Shown: piece after piece, positions 16,474 to 27,419 of the stretch
How positions within the stretch are numbered: position 1 is the first letter of the stretch
How the letters are laid out: every line of letters starts with the position of its first letter
NCBI RefSeq assembly: GCF_000695625.1
Contig: NZ_JMQI01000011.1
Location: forward strand, 124,001-188,000
Length of the DNA stretch: 64,000 bases
Reading direction: 5' to 3'
Source: Amycolatopsis rifamycinica
Lineage (GTDB): Bacteria; Actinomycetota; Actinomycetes; Mycobacteriales; Pseudonocardiaceae
Position numbers and translations under genes: made by a program
The notes under the pieces: model-generated
What the model was told of the DNA's origin: nothing
The model's input: only the letters and a program-made list of their open reading frames with translations
The model's database searches: none

Positions 16474-16522
16474 CGGGACGGTACCGTCCCGACGTCAGAG
16501 TAGACGGGACGGTACCGTTCCG
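16474..16522. promoter_or_regulatory. Two TetR-type operators, 31 bp apart
   Basis: Site 1 (16474-16491) is a perfect 18-bp palindrome, CGGGACGGTACCGTCCCG. Site 2 (16505-16522) is the same sequence with one mismatch. Their starts are 31 bp apart, close to three helical turns, so two repressor dimers would bind the same DNA face. They lie between the divergent SnoaL-like and TetR genes and should control both. Confidence 0.85.
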
Positions 16523-16543
16523 TCCACCCGCTAGACTGCCTCC

Positions 16544-17137
16544 ATGGCACGCACCCCGACCGGCGCCGCGGTCCTCCAGCCCGAGGTCACGCAGGCCATC
16601 ACCGACGCCGTCCTCCGGGAACTGGCCGATCAGGGATACGGCCGGCTGTCGATGGAGGCGGTGGCGAAACGCGCCGGGGTCGGCAAGAGCGCGCTCTACC
16701 GGCGCTGGCGGTCGAAGGAAGAGATGATCGCCGCGGTGGTCACGGAATTCAGCGTGACCCGCGCGACCGTGGCCGACACCGGATCACTGCGCGGCGATCT
16801 GCGCGAAACGATGCAGGCCCTGATCGACTGGCTGACCCACCCGCTGTTCTCGCGGATCCTGCCGGACCTCGTCGCGGAGGACGCGCGAAACCCGGAGCGC
16901 AACCGCACCGTGCGCGAGCAGGTCGGCCGATCGCGGCGCGAGGTCGGCGAAGTGATGCTGCGCCGGGCCGTCGCGCGCGGCGAGCTGCCCGGAGACCTCG
17001 ACCTGGAGATGGCCCTGGACGTGCTGGCCGCGCCGATCTACTGGCGCCTGATCGTCCGGCAGGCACCCGCCGAGCCGGACTACGTGGACCGGCTCGTCGA
17101 GTACGCCCTGCGCGCACTGGGCGCGCAGGGCGGCTGA
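16544..17137 (+). CDS. TetR-family repressor with C-terminal TetR_C domain
   Basis: 197 aa. The helix-turn-helix is at about 20-62 (DQGYGRLSMEAVAKRAGV then GKSALYRRWRSKEEM), typical of the AcrR-like subgroup. The C-terminal region is helical and ends in LVEYALRALGAQ. It is divergent from the SnoaL/NmrA genes, with two operators between, so it is probably their autoregulated repressor. The ligand is unknown. Confidence 0.92.
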   Translation: MARTPTGAAVLQPEVTQAITDAVLRELADQGYGRLSMEAVAKRAGVGKSALYRRWRSKEEMIAAVVTEFSVTRATVADTGSLRGDLRETMQALIDWLTHPLFSRILPDLVAEDARNPERNRTVREQVGRSRREVGEVMLRRAVARGELPGDLDLEMALDVLAAPIYWRLIVRQAPAEPDYVDRLVEYALRALGAQGG

Positions 17138-17138
17138 G

Positions 17139-18413
17139 TCACTTCCGCTCGGGTTCGCCGGTGACGCGCTTGATGTTCGCGCCCAGGCGGTTCAGGTTCT
17201 CGACGAAGTGCGGGTAGCCCCGGTCGATGTGGAAGACGTCCCAGACCTCGGTGACGCCGTCCGCGCACAGGCCCGCGAGCACCAGCCCCGCGCCCGCGCG
17301 GATGTCCGACGCCCAGACCGGCGCGCTCGAGAGCCTCTCGACGCCGCGGACCACCGCGTGGTGGCCGTCCGTGCGGGCGTCGCCCGACAACCGGACCATC
17401 TCCTCGATGAACCGGAAGCGCGCCTCGTAGACGTTCTCCGTGATCATCGACGTGCCTTCCGACACCGCCGACAGCGCCACCGCGAACGGCTGCAGGTCGG
17501 TCGCGAAGCCGGGGTACGGCAGCGTCACCCAGTCGACCGCCTTCGGGCGCTCCGGCTGGACCACGCGGAAACCCTTGTCGCCGAATGTTTCGACGTCCGC
17601 GCCGGCCAGCTGCAGCTTGTTCAGGACCAGGTCGAGGTGGTGCGGGTTGACCCCGCGCACGGTGATGTCGCCGCGGGTCATCGAGGCGGCGAACGCCCAG
17701 GTCGCGCCCACGATCCGGTCGCCGATCACGCTGTGCGTGGTCGGGTGCAGCTGCTCCACGCCGTGCACGGTCAGCGTCGACGTCCCGGCGCCTTCGATCT
17801 TCGCGCCCATCTCGGTCAGCATCGTGCAGATGTCGACGATCTCCGGCTCGCGCGCGCAGTTGTCGATGACCGTGGTGCCCTCGGCCAGCACGGCCGCCAT
17901 CAGGATGTTCTCGGTCGCGCCGACGCTCGGGAAGTCCAGCCAGATCTGCGCGCCGACCAGCGTCTCGGCCTTCGCGACGACGCAGCCGTGCTCGATCGTG
18001 CTCGTCGCGCCCAGCTTGCGCAGGCCGTTCTGGTGCATGTCCAGCGGCCGCGAACCGATCGCGTCCCCGCCCGGCAACGCCACGACGGCCTGCTTCAGCC
18101 GGCCGACCAGCGGCCCCAGCACGCAGACGGACGCGCGCAGCTTGCCCATCGCCGCCGAGTCCGCGCGGTGCGACAGCTCGGCCGGCGTCGTGATGGTGGC
18201 CGTGTCGCCCTCGATGACGACCTCGCAGCCGACGCTCCGCAGCACGTCGCCCATCAGCGGGACGTCGAGGATCTGCGGGCAGTTCGTGATGGTCGTGGTG
18301 CCCTCGGCCAGCAGGGCCGCGGCCATCAGCTTCAGCACGCTGTTCTTGGCGCCGACCACGTCGACCTCGCCGACCAGCCGGGCTCCGCCATGCACGTCGA
18401 AGTGCTCGCTCAT
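17139..18413 (-). CDS. murA: UDP-GlcNAc 1-carboxyvinyltransferase MurA, fosfomycin-insensitive type
   Basis: 424 aa; ATG 18413 is preferred over a TTG nine bases upstream. MurA transfers enolpyruvate from PEP to UDP-GlcNAc, the first committed step of peptidoglycan synthesis in the cytoplasm. [16 protein letters not shown] and the second-domain [13 protein letters not shown] are diagnostic. The active-site loop reads [14 protein letters not shown]: Asp117 replaces the catalytic Cys of most bacteria. The same Asp occurs in mycobacterial MurA and makes it insensitive to fosfomycin, so intrinsic resistance is expected. Its stop lies 1 bp from the convergent TetR gene. Confidence 0.96.
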   Translation of the reverse strand: MSEHFDVHGGARLVGEVDVVGAKNSVLKLMAAALLAEGTTTITNCPQILDVPLMGDVLRSVGCEVVIEGDTATITTPAELSHRADSAAMGKLRASVCVLGPLVGRLKQAVVALPGGDAIGSRPLDMHQNGLRKLGATSTIEHGCVVAKAETLVGAQIWLDFPSVGATENILMAAVLAEGTTVIDNCAREPEIVDICTMLTEMGAKIEGAGTSTLTVHGVEQLHPTTHSVIGDRIVGATWAFAASMTRGDITVRGVNPHHLDLVLNKLQLAGADVETFGDKGFRVVQPERPKAVDWVTLPYPGFATDLQPFAVALSAVSEGTSMITENVYEARFRFIEEMVRLSGDARTDGHHAVVRGVERLSSAPVWASDIRAGAGLVLAGLCADGVTEVWDVFHIDRGYPHFVENLNRLGANIKRVTGEPERK

Positions 18414-18474
18414 GGCCGCCAATCATGCCCTCTCGCCCGGATTCGGCCCGGGCGGGGGCCGCTATGGTGGGTCC

Positions 18475-19050
18475 ATGGTCGTTCGCATCAACCGCGTCTA
18501 CACCAAGGTCGGCGACAACGGCACGACCGCGCTCGGCGACGGCTCGCGCGTGCCGAAGACGTCCCCGCGGCTGGGTGCGTACGCCGACACCGACGAGACG
18601 AACTCCGTGCTGGGCCTGGCGATCGCGGCCGGCTCCCTGCCGGGCGAGATCGCGGACGTGCTGCGCACCGTCCAGAACGACCTCTTCGACGTCGGCGCGG
18701 ACCTCTGCCTGCCGATTTCCGACGACCCGCCGTACCCGCCGCTGCGGATCACCGAGAAGTACGTCGAGCGGCTGGAAGGCTGGTGCGACGAGTTCAACGA
18801 GCGCCTGCCGAAGCTGACGTCGTTCATCCTGCCGGGCGGCACGCCGGGGGCGGCGTTCCTGCACCAGGCGCGGACGGTGTCCCGGCGCGCGGAGCGAAGC
18901 GCGTGGGCCCTGTACGAAGCCGAGCCGGAGACGACGAACCCGATCGCCCTGAAGTACCTGAACCGGCTGTCGGACCTGCTGTTCATCCTGGCCCGGCTGG
19001 CCAACCCCGACGGGGACGTGCTGTGGCAGCCGGGCGGGCAGCCCGCCTAG
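18475..19050 (+). CDS. Corrinoid adenosyltransferase, PduO type
   Basis: 191 aa from ATG 18475. The PduO-type signature is clear: RVYTKVGDNGTTALGDGSRV at the N-terminus (ATP site), then YADTDETNSVLGLA and FILPGGTPGAAFLHQARTV-RRAER. The enzyme transfers the adenosyl group of ATP to cob(I)alamin to make coenzyme B12. It is divergent from murA, as in M. tuberculosis (Rv1314c/Rv1315 as I remember). The product is needed by the mutase encoded at 10601-12619. Its end overlaps the convergent EPSP synthase gene by 4 bp. Confidence 0.94.
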   Translation: MVVRINRVYTKVGDNGTTALGDGSRVPKTSPRLGAYADTDETNSVLGLAIAAGSLPGEIADVLRTVQNDLFDVGADLCLPISDDPPYPPLRITEKYVERLEGWCDEFNERLPKLTSFILPGGTPGAAFLHQARTVSRRAERSAWALYEAEPETTNPIALKYLNRLSDLLFILARLANPDGDVLWQPGGQPA

Positions 19051-20285
19051 ACCCCCCAGTTCGCGCGCAGCTCCGCCAGGGCCTGGTGGAAGCCGGGGAA
19101 CGTCTTCTTCACGCACTCCGGGTCATCCAGGGTCACGCCGTCGACCAGCAGGCCCGTGACGCTGAAGGCCATCGCGATCCGGTGGTCGCGCCGGCACTTC
19201 ACCAGCGCGCCCGTCGGCGGCCCCGGCTGGATCTCGATCCAGTCGCGGCCCGTCGCGACCTCGATGCCCATCGCGCGCAGGTTCTCCTCGCACGCGTCGA
19301 GCCGGTCGCACTCCTTGATCCGCGTGTTGTAGACGTCCTCGATGCGCACCGGCCCGGAGGCGAACGGCGCGATCGCCGCCAGGGTCGGGACCGTGTCCGA
19401 GATGTCGCGCATGTTCACCGTGATGCCGCGCAGGCCGTCCGACGGGCCCGCGACCGTCACCGAATCGGGAGTCAGCTCGACGTGGGCGCCCATCTCGCGC
19501 AGGACGTCGGCGAAGCGCACGTCGCCCTGCAGGGCGTCCGAGCCGAGGCCCGGGATGGTCACCGTGCGGCCGGTGACGGCCGCCGCGGCCAGGAAGTAGC
19601 TCGCCGTCGACGCGTCGGGCTCCACCGGGTACTCGCACGCCTGGTACGGCGTCGGCGGCACGACGAACGTCTTGCCCTCACGGCGGACGTCGACGCCGAA
19701 CCGGCGCATCATCTCGAGGGTGATCTCGACGTAGGGCACCGACACGAGGTCGGTCACCGTGATCCGCAGGCCCTCCGCGGTCAGTGGGCCGAGCAGCAGC
19801 AACGCCGTCAGGAACTGCGACGACAACCCCGCGTCGAGGGTCAGCTCACCGCCCTTGACGCCGTTCGCGCGGACCGTCAGGGGGTGGTGCCCCGGCTCGC
19901 CGTGGAAGGTCAGGTCGACGCCCAGCTCCTGCAGGGCGTCGGTCAGCGGCCCGAGCGGACGCCGGCGCATCTGGCCGGACGCGTCGAAGTGGAACGTGCC
20001 GGTGCCGGCCGCGGCCAGCGCGGGCAGGAACCGGGCGGTCGTGGCGCCGTCCCGGCAGAAGACGTCGGCCTCGGCGACCCCGGGGCCCGACGGCCGGCCC
20101 TCGATGGTCCAGGCGCCCGGCTGCCGGTCGACGCGGTAGCCGAGCTTGACCAGGCCCTCGGCGAAGCCCTCGGTGTCGTCCGAGTGCAGCGGACGGCCGA
20201 GGGTGGTGGTGCCGTGCGCGGCGGCGGCGAGGAACAGGCCACGGGCGGTGACGGACTTGGAGCCGGGGATCTCGACGAGGGTCAC
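19047..20285 (-). CDS. Divergent EPSP synthase (3-phosphoshikimate 1-carboxyvinyltransferase)
   Basis: 412 aa. The fold and key residues match EPSP synthase: PGSKSVTARGLFLAA near the N-terminus (active-site Lys), SSQFLTALLL, NTRIKECDRL and DHRIAMAFS. It makes EPSP from PEP and shikimate 3-phosphate in the aromatic pathway. The usual NAGTAMR loop is instead DGATTAR, so the position equal to Gly96 of E. coli is Ala by my alignment; Gly-to-Ala there lowers glyphosate binding in known enzymes. The sequence differs strongly from the mycobacterial housekeeping AroA, so a second AroA may exist elsewhere. Confidence 0.88.
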   Translation of the reverse strand: MTLVEIPGSKSVTARGLFLAAAAHGTTTLGRPLHSDDTEGFAEGLVKLGYRVDRQPGAWTIEGRPSGPGVAEADVFCRDGATTARFLPALAAAGTGTFHFDASGQMRRRPLGPLTDALQELGVDLTFHGEPGHHPLTVRANGVKGGELTLDAGLSSQFLTALLLLGPLTAEGLRITVTDLVSVPYVEITLEMMRRFGVDVRREGKTFVVPPTPYQACEYPVEPDASTASYFLAAAAVTGRTVTIPGLGSDALQGDVRFADVLREMGAHVELTPDSVTVAGPSDGLRGITVNMRDISDTVPTLAAIAPFASGPVRIEDVYNTRIKECDRLDACEENLRAMGIEVATGRDWIEIQPGPPTGALVKCRRDHRIAMAFSVTGLLVDGVTLDDPECVKKTFPGFHQALAELRANWGV

Positions 20286-20294
20286 GCAGTGAGT

Positions 20295-20615
20295 TTAGTG
20301 CGGGGAGATCTCGGCCATCGGGCCCCAGTCGGAGGCGTCCTGGACGTTGATGATCCGCGGGTTGTCGGAGATGTACGCACCGAGCGTCGCGACGGCCGTC
20401 TTGAAGTGCTCGGAGCCGACGTGCGCGACGGCCGCGTCCTGGCCCTCGAAGCCTTCGACCAGCACGTAGGTGTTCTTGTCGTCGACGCTGCGGGACCACT
20501 CGAAGAACTTGTTGCCCGCCTCGGCGCGGGTGCTGCGTGTGAAGTCCCCGACGATGTCCAGCCAGGAATCCGCGTACTCGGGCTTCACCGGCCACTTGAC
20601 CACGATGAGAATCAT
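20295..20615 (-). CDS. Antibiotic biosynthesis monooxygenase (ABM)-domain protein
   Basis: 106 aa from ATG 20615, where the mature ABM fold begins (MILIVVKWPVKPEY); a GTG at 20624 is an alternative. The ferredoxin-like ABM fold is followed by FFEWSRSVDDKNTYVLVEGF and a His-bearing HVGSEHFK helix. Relatives are small quinol monooxygenases or heme-degrading proteins, usually dimeric; the activity here is not evident. It lies 10 bp after the EPSP synthase start. Confidence 0.82.
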   Translation of the reverse strand: MILIVVKWPVKPEYADSWLDIVGDFTRSTRAEAGNKFFEWSRSVDDKNTYVLVEGFEGQDAAVAHVGSEHFKTAVATLGAYISDNPRIINVQDASDWGPMAEISPH

Positions 20616-20667
20616 GGCCTCCACGGTAAGCCCGGGAGGCGCCGCCGGCCGTCTCGGAATGAGACAG

Positions 20668-21102
20668 CTACGAGGCGCGCGGGAGGCGTCGACCAGGTGG
20701 GGCGGACTCGAGCCACGAGAGGAAGCCGGTCAGCGCGCCGGGGCCCATGGCGATCTCGATCGCTTCCTGGGTCTCCGACTCGCAGCGCAACACCGTCGAG
20801 CCCTCCGGGACGGCGTAGGCCTCGGTGCCGGACGGGTCGCGGCGGTCGGCGATCTGCATGCTCTCGCGCTGGAAGACCCGGTCGGCGCCGGTGCGCAGGC
20901 TCCACACCCGGTACCAGACGAACTCGTCGCCCTCGTAGCGGCCCAGCCCCAGGTGCCAGCTGGACCGCGGGTTGTCCGGACGCCACCGCAGCGCGACGCT
21001 CACGCCGCCGCCGCGGCGCATCCGGATCCACCGCTGGCCGTACCAGGCGGCCAGCACCGCGAGCACGATCAGGAGCCCTGCTACGACCACGGTGATCTTC
21101 AC
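20668..21102 (-). CDS. DUF2550 membrane-anchored protein
   Basis: 144 aa. One N-terminal transmembrane helix (about residues 4-20) is followed by a cytoplasmic domain with VALRWRPDNPRSSWHLGLGRY and DEFVWYRVWSLRTG. DUF2550 genes follow atpC in many actinobacteria, as here (25 bp gap), so it is likely read from the ATP synthase transcript. No function is established. Confidence 0.9.
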   Translation of the reverse strand: MKITVVVAGLLIVLAVLAAWYGQRWIRMRRGGGVSVALRWRPDNPRSSWHLGLGRYEGDEFVWYRVWSLRTGADRVFQRESMQIADRRDPSGTEAYAVPEGSTVLRCESETQEAIEIAMGPGALTGFLSWLESAPPGRRLPRAS

Positions 21103-21127
21103 GGCCCGGCTCCTGCCCGTCTCGCGC

Positions 21128-21493
21128 TCAGGCCGACTGATTCGCTGCGCGGAGCTGGGCCGAAGCCCTCGCCCGCTCGGTTTCGTCGTCCCCGGTCAGG
21201 GCCGCCTTGGCCGCCTCGACGTCGATCTCGTCGGAGAGCTCGGCGCTCTCCGCGAGGATGCTCACCCCGGTACCGGTCACGGAGAGGAACCCGCCGTGCA
21301 CGGCCGCGTAGACCGTTTCCCCGTCGGTGGTCGTCACCTTGACCACGCCACCCTCGACCAGCTGCCCGAGCACGGGTTCGTGACCGGCCATGATGCCGAT
21401 CTCACCCTCGGTGGTCTGGGCCACCACGAAAGTGGCAGTACCCGACCAGAGACGGCGCTCGACGGCCACCAGCTCCACGGACATCTCAGCCAC
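21128..21493 (-). CDS. atpC: ATP synthase epsilon subunit
   Basis: 121 aa from GTG 21493, placed by AAGGAG at 5-nt spacing; a GTG at 21499 would overlap that site. The beta-sandwich domain ([40 protein letters not shown]) is followed by a helical C-terminus. Epsilon is in the F1 central stalk, couples rotation and can inhibit ATP hydrolysis. It is last in the operon and separated from atpD by a hairpin. Confidence 0.95.
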   Translation of the reverse strand: MAEMSVELVAVERRLWSGTATFVVAQTTEGEIGIMAGHEPVLGQLVEGGVVKVTTTDGETVYAAVHGGFLSVTGTGVSILAESAELSDEIDVEAAKAALTGDDETERARASAQLRAANQSA

Positions 21494-21554
21494 GTGCACT
21501 CCTTAACTCGGGGTGTTGCCACCGAGTGTAATAGGTCTGACTCAAGCTATGAGA

Positions 21555-21596
21555 ACGGCGGGGGCTCGAGTCCACATCGGACACTGCCCCCGCCGT
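21555..21596 (-). terminator. Intercistronic hairpin between atpD and atpC
   Basis: An 11-bp perfect G+C-rich stem (arms 21555-21565 and 21586-21596, 20-nt loop) lies between atpD and atpC. As epsilon is needed in one copy against three beta, the hairpin could lower atpC expression or stabilise the upstream mRNA rather than end transcription. Confidence 0.6.
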
Positions 21597-21606
21597 CGTC
21601 GGGAAC

Positions 21607-23981
<2,375 letters not shown>

Positions 23982-23992
23982 GAGCTACCAGC

Positions 23993-25630
23993 TCACTTCT
24001 TCGGGGCGGGCTTGTTGACCTTGACGGTCTCCTGCCCGACCTTGTCGGCTTCCATGGCGTCCGCGTTCTCCTCGAGCGGCTTGCCCTCGGAGGTGGTGAA
24101 CTCCTTCTTGAACTCGTTCACCGCGGCGACCAGCTTGTCGGCCGTCTCGTCCTCGAACTTGCCGCTGTCGCGGATCGTCCCCAGCACGTCCGCGTGCTTG
24201 CGGCGGGCCGAGTCGAGGAACTCGTGGTTGAAGCGGCGGACGTCCTCGACCGGGACCGAGTCGTAGTGACCGTTCGTGCCCAGCCAGACCGTGCAGACCT
24301 GCTCCTCGACCGGGATCGGCGAGTACTGCGGCTGCTTGAGCACCTCGTACAGCCGGGCACCGCGCTCGAGCTGCGCCTTGGAGGCGTCGTCGAGGTCCGA
24401 GGCGAAGGCGGCGAACGCCTCCAGCTCGCGGTACTGCGACAGGTCGATCCGGAGCGAGCCGGAGACCGACTTCATCGCCTTGACCTGCGCGGCACCACCC
24501 ACGCGGGACACCGAGATGCCCACGTCGATGGCCGGGCGCTGGCCGGCGTTGAACAGGTCCGACTGGAAGAAGCACTGGCCGTCGGTGATCGAGATGACGT
24601 TCGTCGGGATGTAGGCCGACACGTCGTTGGCCTTGGTCTCGATGATCGGCAGACCCGTCATCGAACCGGCGCCCAGCTCGTCCGACAGCTTCGCGCAGCG
24701 CTCCAGCAGGCGGGAGTGCAAGTAGAAGACGTCGCCGGGGAACGCCTCGCGGCCCGGCGGGCGGCGCAGCAGCAGCGAGATCGCGCGGTAGGCGTCGGCC
24801 TGCTTGGTCAGGTCGTCGAACACGATGAGGACGTGCTTGCCCTCGTACATCCAGTGCTGGCCGATGGCCGAGCCGGTGTACGGCGCGATCCACTTGAAGC
24901 CGGCCGAGTCGGACGCGGGGGCCGCGACGATGGTCGTGTACTCCAGCGCGCCGGCGTCCTCGAGGGACTTCTTCACGGCGGCGATCGTGGAGCCCTTCTG
25001 GCCGACCGCGACGTAGATGCAGCGGACCTGCTTCTTCGGGTCGCCGGTCTCCCAGTTGGCCTTCTGGTTGATGATCGTGTCCACGGCGACGGCGGTCTTG
25101 CCCGTCTTGCGGTCACCGATGATCAGCTGGCGCTGGCCGCGGCCGATCGGCGTCATCGCGTCGATGGCGGTGATACCGGTCTGCAGCGGCTCCGACACCG
25201 GCTGGCGCTCGACCACCGAGGCGGCCTTCAGCTCCAGCGCGCGGCGGTCGGTGGTCTCGATGTCGCCGAGGCCGTCGATCGCCTGGCCCAGCGGGTTGAC
25301 GACGCGGCCGAGGTAGCCGTCGCCGACCGGCACCGACAGGACCTGGCCGGTGCGCTTGACCTGCTGGCCCTCTTCGATGCTTTCGAAGTCACCGAGGATC
25401 GCGGCACCGATGGAGCGCGCGTCCAGGTTCAGTGCGACGCCCAGGACGCCGCCGGGGAACTCGAGCAGCTCGTTGGCCATGGCCGAGGGCAGGCCCTCGA
25501 CGTGGGCGATGCCGTCACCGGCGTCGATCACGATGCCAACTTCTTCCCGGCTCACGTCCGGGGCGTAACTCGAGACGTAGTTCTCGATCGCGCTACGGAT
25601 CTCATCCGAGGAGATCGTCAGCTCGGCCAT
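23993..25630 (-). CDS. atpA: ATP synthase alpha subunit
   Basis: 545 aa. Walker [12 protein letters not shown] and the non-catalytic nucleotide site are normal, with [15 protein letters not shown] upstream. The C-terminus is extended by a charged tail rich in Glu, Lys and Ala, a feature reported for mycobacterial alpha subunits, where it limits ATP hydrolysis; whether this tail does the same is inference. It forms F1 with beta. Confidence 0.98.
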   Translation of the reverse strand: MAELTISSDEIRSAIENYVSSYAPDVSREEVGIVIDAGDGIAHVEGLPSAMANELLEFPGGVLGVALNLDARSIGAAILGDFESIEEGQQVKRTGQVLSVPVGDGYLGRVVNPLGQAIDGLGDIETTDRRALELKAASVVERQPVSEPLQTGITAIDAMTPIGRGQRQLIIGDRKTGKTAVAVDTIINQKANWETGDPKKQVRCIYVAVGQKGSTIAAVKKSLEDAGALEYTTIVAAPASDSAGFKWIAPYTGSAIGQHWMYEGKHVLIVFDDLTKQADAYRAISLLLRRPPGREAFPGDVFYLHSRLLERCAKLSDELGAGSMTGLPIIETKANDVSAYIPTNVISITDGQCFFQSDLFNAGQRPAIDVGISVSRVGGAAQVKAMKSVSGSLRIDLSQYRELEAFAAFASDLDDASKAQLERGARLYEVLKQPQYSPIPVEEQVCTVWLGTNGHYDSVPVEDVRRFNHEFLDSARRKHADVLGTIRDSGKFEDETADKLVAAVNEFKKEFTTSEGKPLEENADAMEADKVGQETVKVNKPAPKK

Positions 25631-25687
25631 GTCTTTCCCGCTCTCGCTTCGTTCTTGCCAGTATGCAAAGTCTTGTGTGACCTGGAG

Positions 25688-26512
25688 CTATGCCCGGGCC
25701 AGCCGCTTGCGCAACGCCGCGAGCTGCCCCGCCGCGCTCCCGTCGATGACCTCGTCGCCGACGCGGACGACGAGACCGCCGCCGAGCCGGGGGTCGACCT
25801 CGACGTGCAGCGCGATCGGCCGCCCGTAGATGGCGTCGAGCTTCGCGCCCAGCTGGGCGGTCTGCTCGTCGGTCAGGGCGTTCGCGCTGGTCACGTAGGC
25901 CACCGAGCGCTGACGCCGCTCCGCGGCCAGCTTGACCAGCGTGTCGAGCCCGACGCCGACGCCGCGGCCCTTGGCCCGGCGGACGACCTGCTCGACGAGG
26001 GTCTCGGTGACGACGTCCACCTTGTCGGCGAACAGCCCGCGCACCAGCGTGCGCTTCGCTTCGGCGGTCCCGGTCAGGTCCGACAGCGCCTTCTCGAGCT
26101 CGGGGTGGTTGGCCACGACCCGCGCGACCTGGAAGAGCTGGGACTCGACGGTGTCGACGTTCCCGGTCTTCTCCGCCGAGGTGAGCAGGGCCGAGCGACC
26201 GAGCGACTCGAGGCCGTCGGTCAGCTCGCGGGGGCTGGACCAGCGGCTGCCCGCCACGGCGTCGAGCACCTTGAGGGCCGGTTCGGACAGCTTGCCGTCG
26301 AACAGCCGGCGCACCAGCCCGGTGCGCGCCTCCGACGTCGCCGAGGCGTCGCTCACTGCCCGGCGCAGGCCGATCTCCCGGTCCAGCAGGTCGACGACCG
26401 AGAGCAGCTCGTCGCCGACCGTGGCCGCGTCGGCTCCCGCGTCGGCCAGAACCTCGCCGAGGCGTTCCTCGGCGAGGCCGAGCGCTTCACGGCTCGCAGC
26501 ATGCAGCGTCAT
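25688..26512 (-). CDS. atpH: ATP synthase delta subunit
   Basis: 274 aa from ATG 26512, longer than the ~180 aa E. coli delta. The C-terminal part matches OSCP/delta (SVAYVTSANALTDEQTAQL, then DPRLGGGLVVRVGDEVIDGS), while the N-terminal helical part is extended. In mycobacteria delta is fused to a second b-like subunit; here atpF is separate and only the length of delta is unusual. It links F1 to the peripheral stalk. Confidence 0.93.
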   Translation of the reverse strand: MTLHAASREALGLAEERLGEVLADAGADAATVGDELLSVVDLLDREIGLRRAVSDASATSEARTGLVRRLFDGKLSEPALKVLDAVAGSRWSSPRELTDGLESLGRSALLTSAEKTGNVDTVESQLFQVARVVANHPELEKALSDLTGTAEAKRTLVRGLFADKVDVVTETLVEQVVRRAKGRGVGVGLDTLVKLAAERRQRSVAYVTSANALTDEQTAQLGAKLDAIYGRPIALHVEVDPRLGGGLVVRVGDEVIDGSAAGQLAALRKRLARA

Positions 26513-26516
26513 CTGG

Positions 26517-27077
26517 CTACTTCCCCGCTCCGTTGGAGGCACCGGCGGTCTCCAGCTCCGCCAGGAACCGGTCGACGGTGCCGCGGCGGCGCGCCTCGTC
26601 CTCGAGCGACTCGCCGACGATGCGGCTGGCCAGCTCGACGGCGTTGCGGCCCATGTCGGCCCGCAGCTCCGCGATGATCTGCGCCTTCTGGGCCTGCAGC
26701 TGGGCCTGGCCCTGGGCGACGATGCGCTGGGACTCGGCTTCCGCCTCGGCCCGCAGCTCCGCCTTGATCTGCTCGGCTTCGAGCCGGGCGTCGTCGCGGA
26801 TCTTCGCGGCTTCGGTCCGGGCCTCCTGCAGCTGGGCCTTGTACTTGGCCAGCGCCTCTTCGGCCTCGGCCTGGGCCCGCTCGGCCTTCTCGATGCCTCC
26901 CTCGATCTTCTGCGCACGCTCTTCGTACGCGGCCTCGAAGCGAGGGACGACGTACTTCTTGAGGATGAACAGCAGGATCAGGAAGGCGACGATGCCGAGG
27001 ATCAGCTCCGAGATGTCGGGGATGATCGGGTTGTGAACTTCGCCCTCTGCTGCGAGGACCAAGGCACTGTTCAGCAC
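26517..27077 (-). CDS. atpF: ATP synthase b subunit
   Basis: 186 aa from GTG 27077 with AAGGAG at 6-nt spacing. One transmembrane helix at about 22-44 is followed by a long charged coiled coil (EAAYEERAQKIEGGIEKAER and onward) that forms the peripheral stalk. The spacing to atpE (29 bp) and atpH (4 bp) fits the operon. Confidence 0.96.
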   Translation of the reverse strand: MLNSALVLAAEGEVHNPIIPDISELILGIVAFLILLFILKKYVVPRFEAAYEERAQKIEGGIEKAERAQAEAEEALAKYKAQLQEARTEAAKIRDDARLEAEQIKAELRAEAEAESQRIVAQGQAQLQAQKAQIIAELRADMGRNAVELASRIVGESLEDEARRRGTVDRFLAELETAGASNGAGK

Positions 27078-27106
27078 GGCGTCTCCTTAAGCGAGATGAG
27101 CGGAAC

Positions 27107-27370
27107 TCAGCCTGCGGAGGCGATGAAGTAGATGACGATGCCGATCAGGGCGAGCACCTCGGTCAGAACGAAGGTCGAGAAGCCGATGCCCTGCAGCTTG
27201 CCCTGCGCCTCCGGCTGACGCGCGGTGCCGTTGATGACGGCGGCGAAGATCAGACCCACACCGATGCCCGGGCCGATCGCGCCCAGGCCGTAACCGATGG
27301 CGGCGAGACCGGGGTTGATGTTGACGGCCTGCTCCGCGGCCTGGGCCAGAACGATGTTGCTCACGTGCAT
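27107..27370 (-). CDS. atpE: ATP synthase c subunit
   Basis: 87 aa from ATG 27370; GTG 27364 has the better Shine-Dalgarno spacing and is an alternative. Two transmembrane helices flank the ARQPEAQGK loop. The proton-binding Glu is in the second helix ([13 protein letters not shown]). There is no sodium signature, so it should be a proton ring. It forms the rotor ring of Fo. Confidence 0.97.
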   Translation of the reverse strand: MHVSNIVLAQAAEQAVNINPGLAAIGYGLGAIGPGIGVGLIFAAVINGTARQPEAQGKLQGIGFSTFVLTEVLALIGIVIYFIASAG

Positions 27371-27419
27371 TTCCCTTCACTTCGGTCCACGCGCTCGCGT
27401 GGATCGGGGGCTTGTGTTC

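Noticed and set aside
17208..21095. A 1295-codon plus-strand frame
   Set aside because: It is antisense to murA, aroA, the ABM gene and DUF2550, has Arg/Gly/Asp-rich translation and no family signature: a G+C-codon shadow.
24194..26677. An 827-codon plus-strand frame
   Set aside because: Antisense to atpA and atpH, same shadow pattern.
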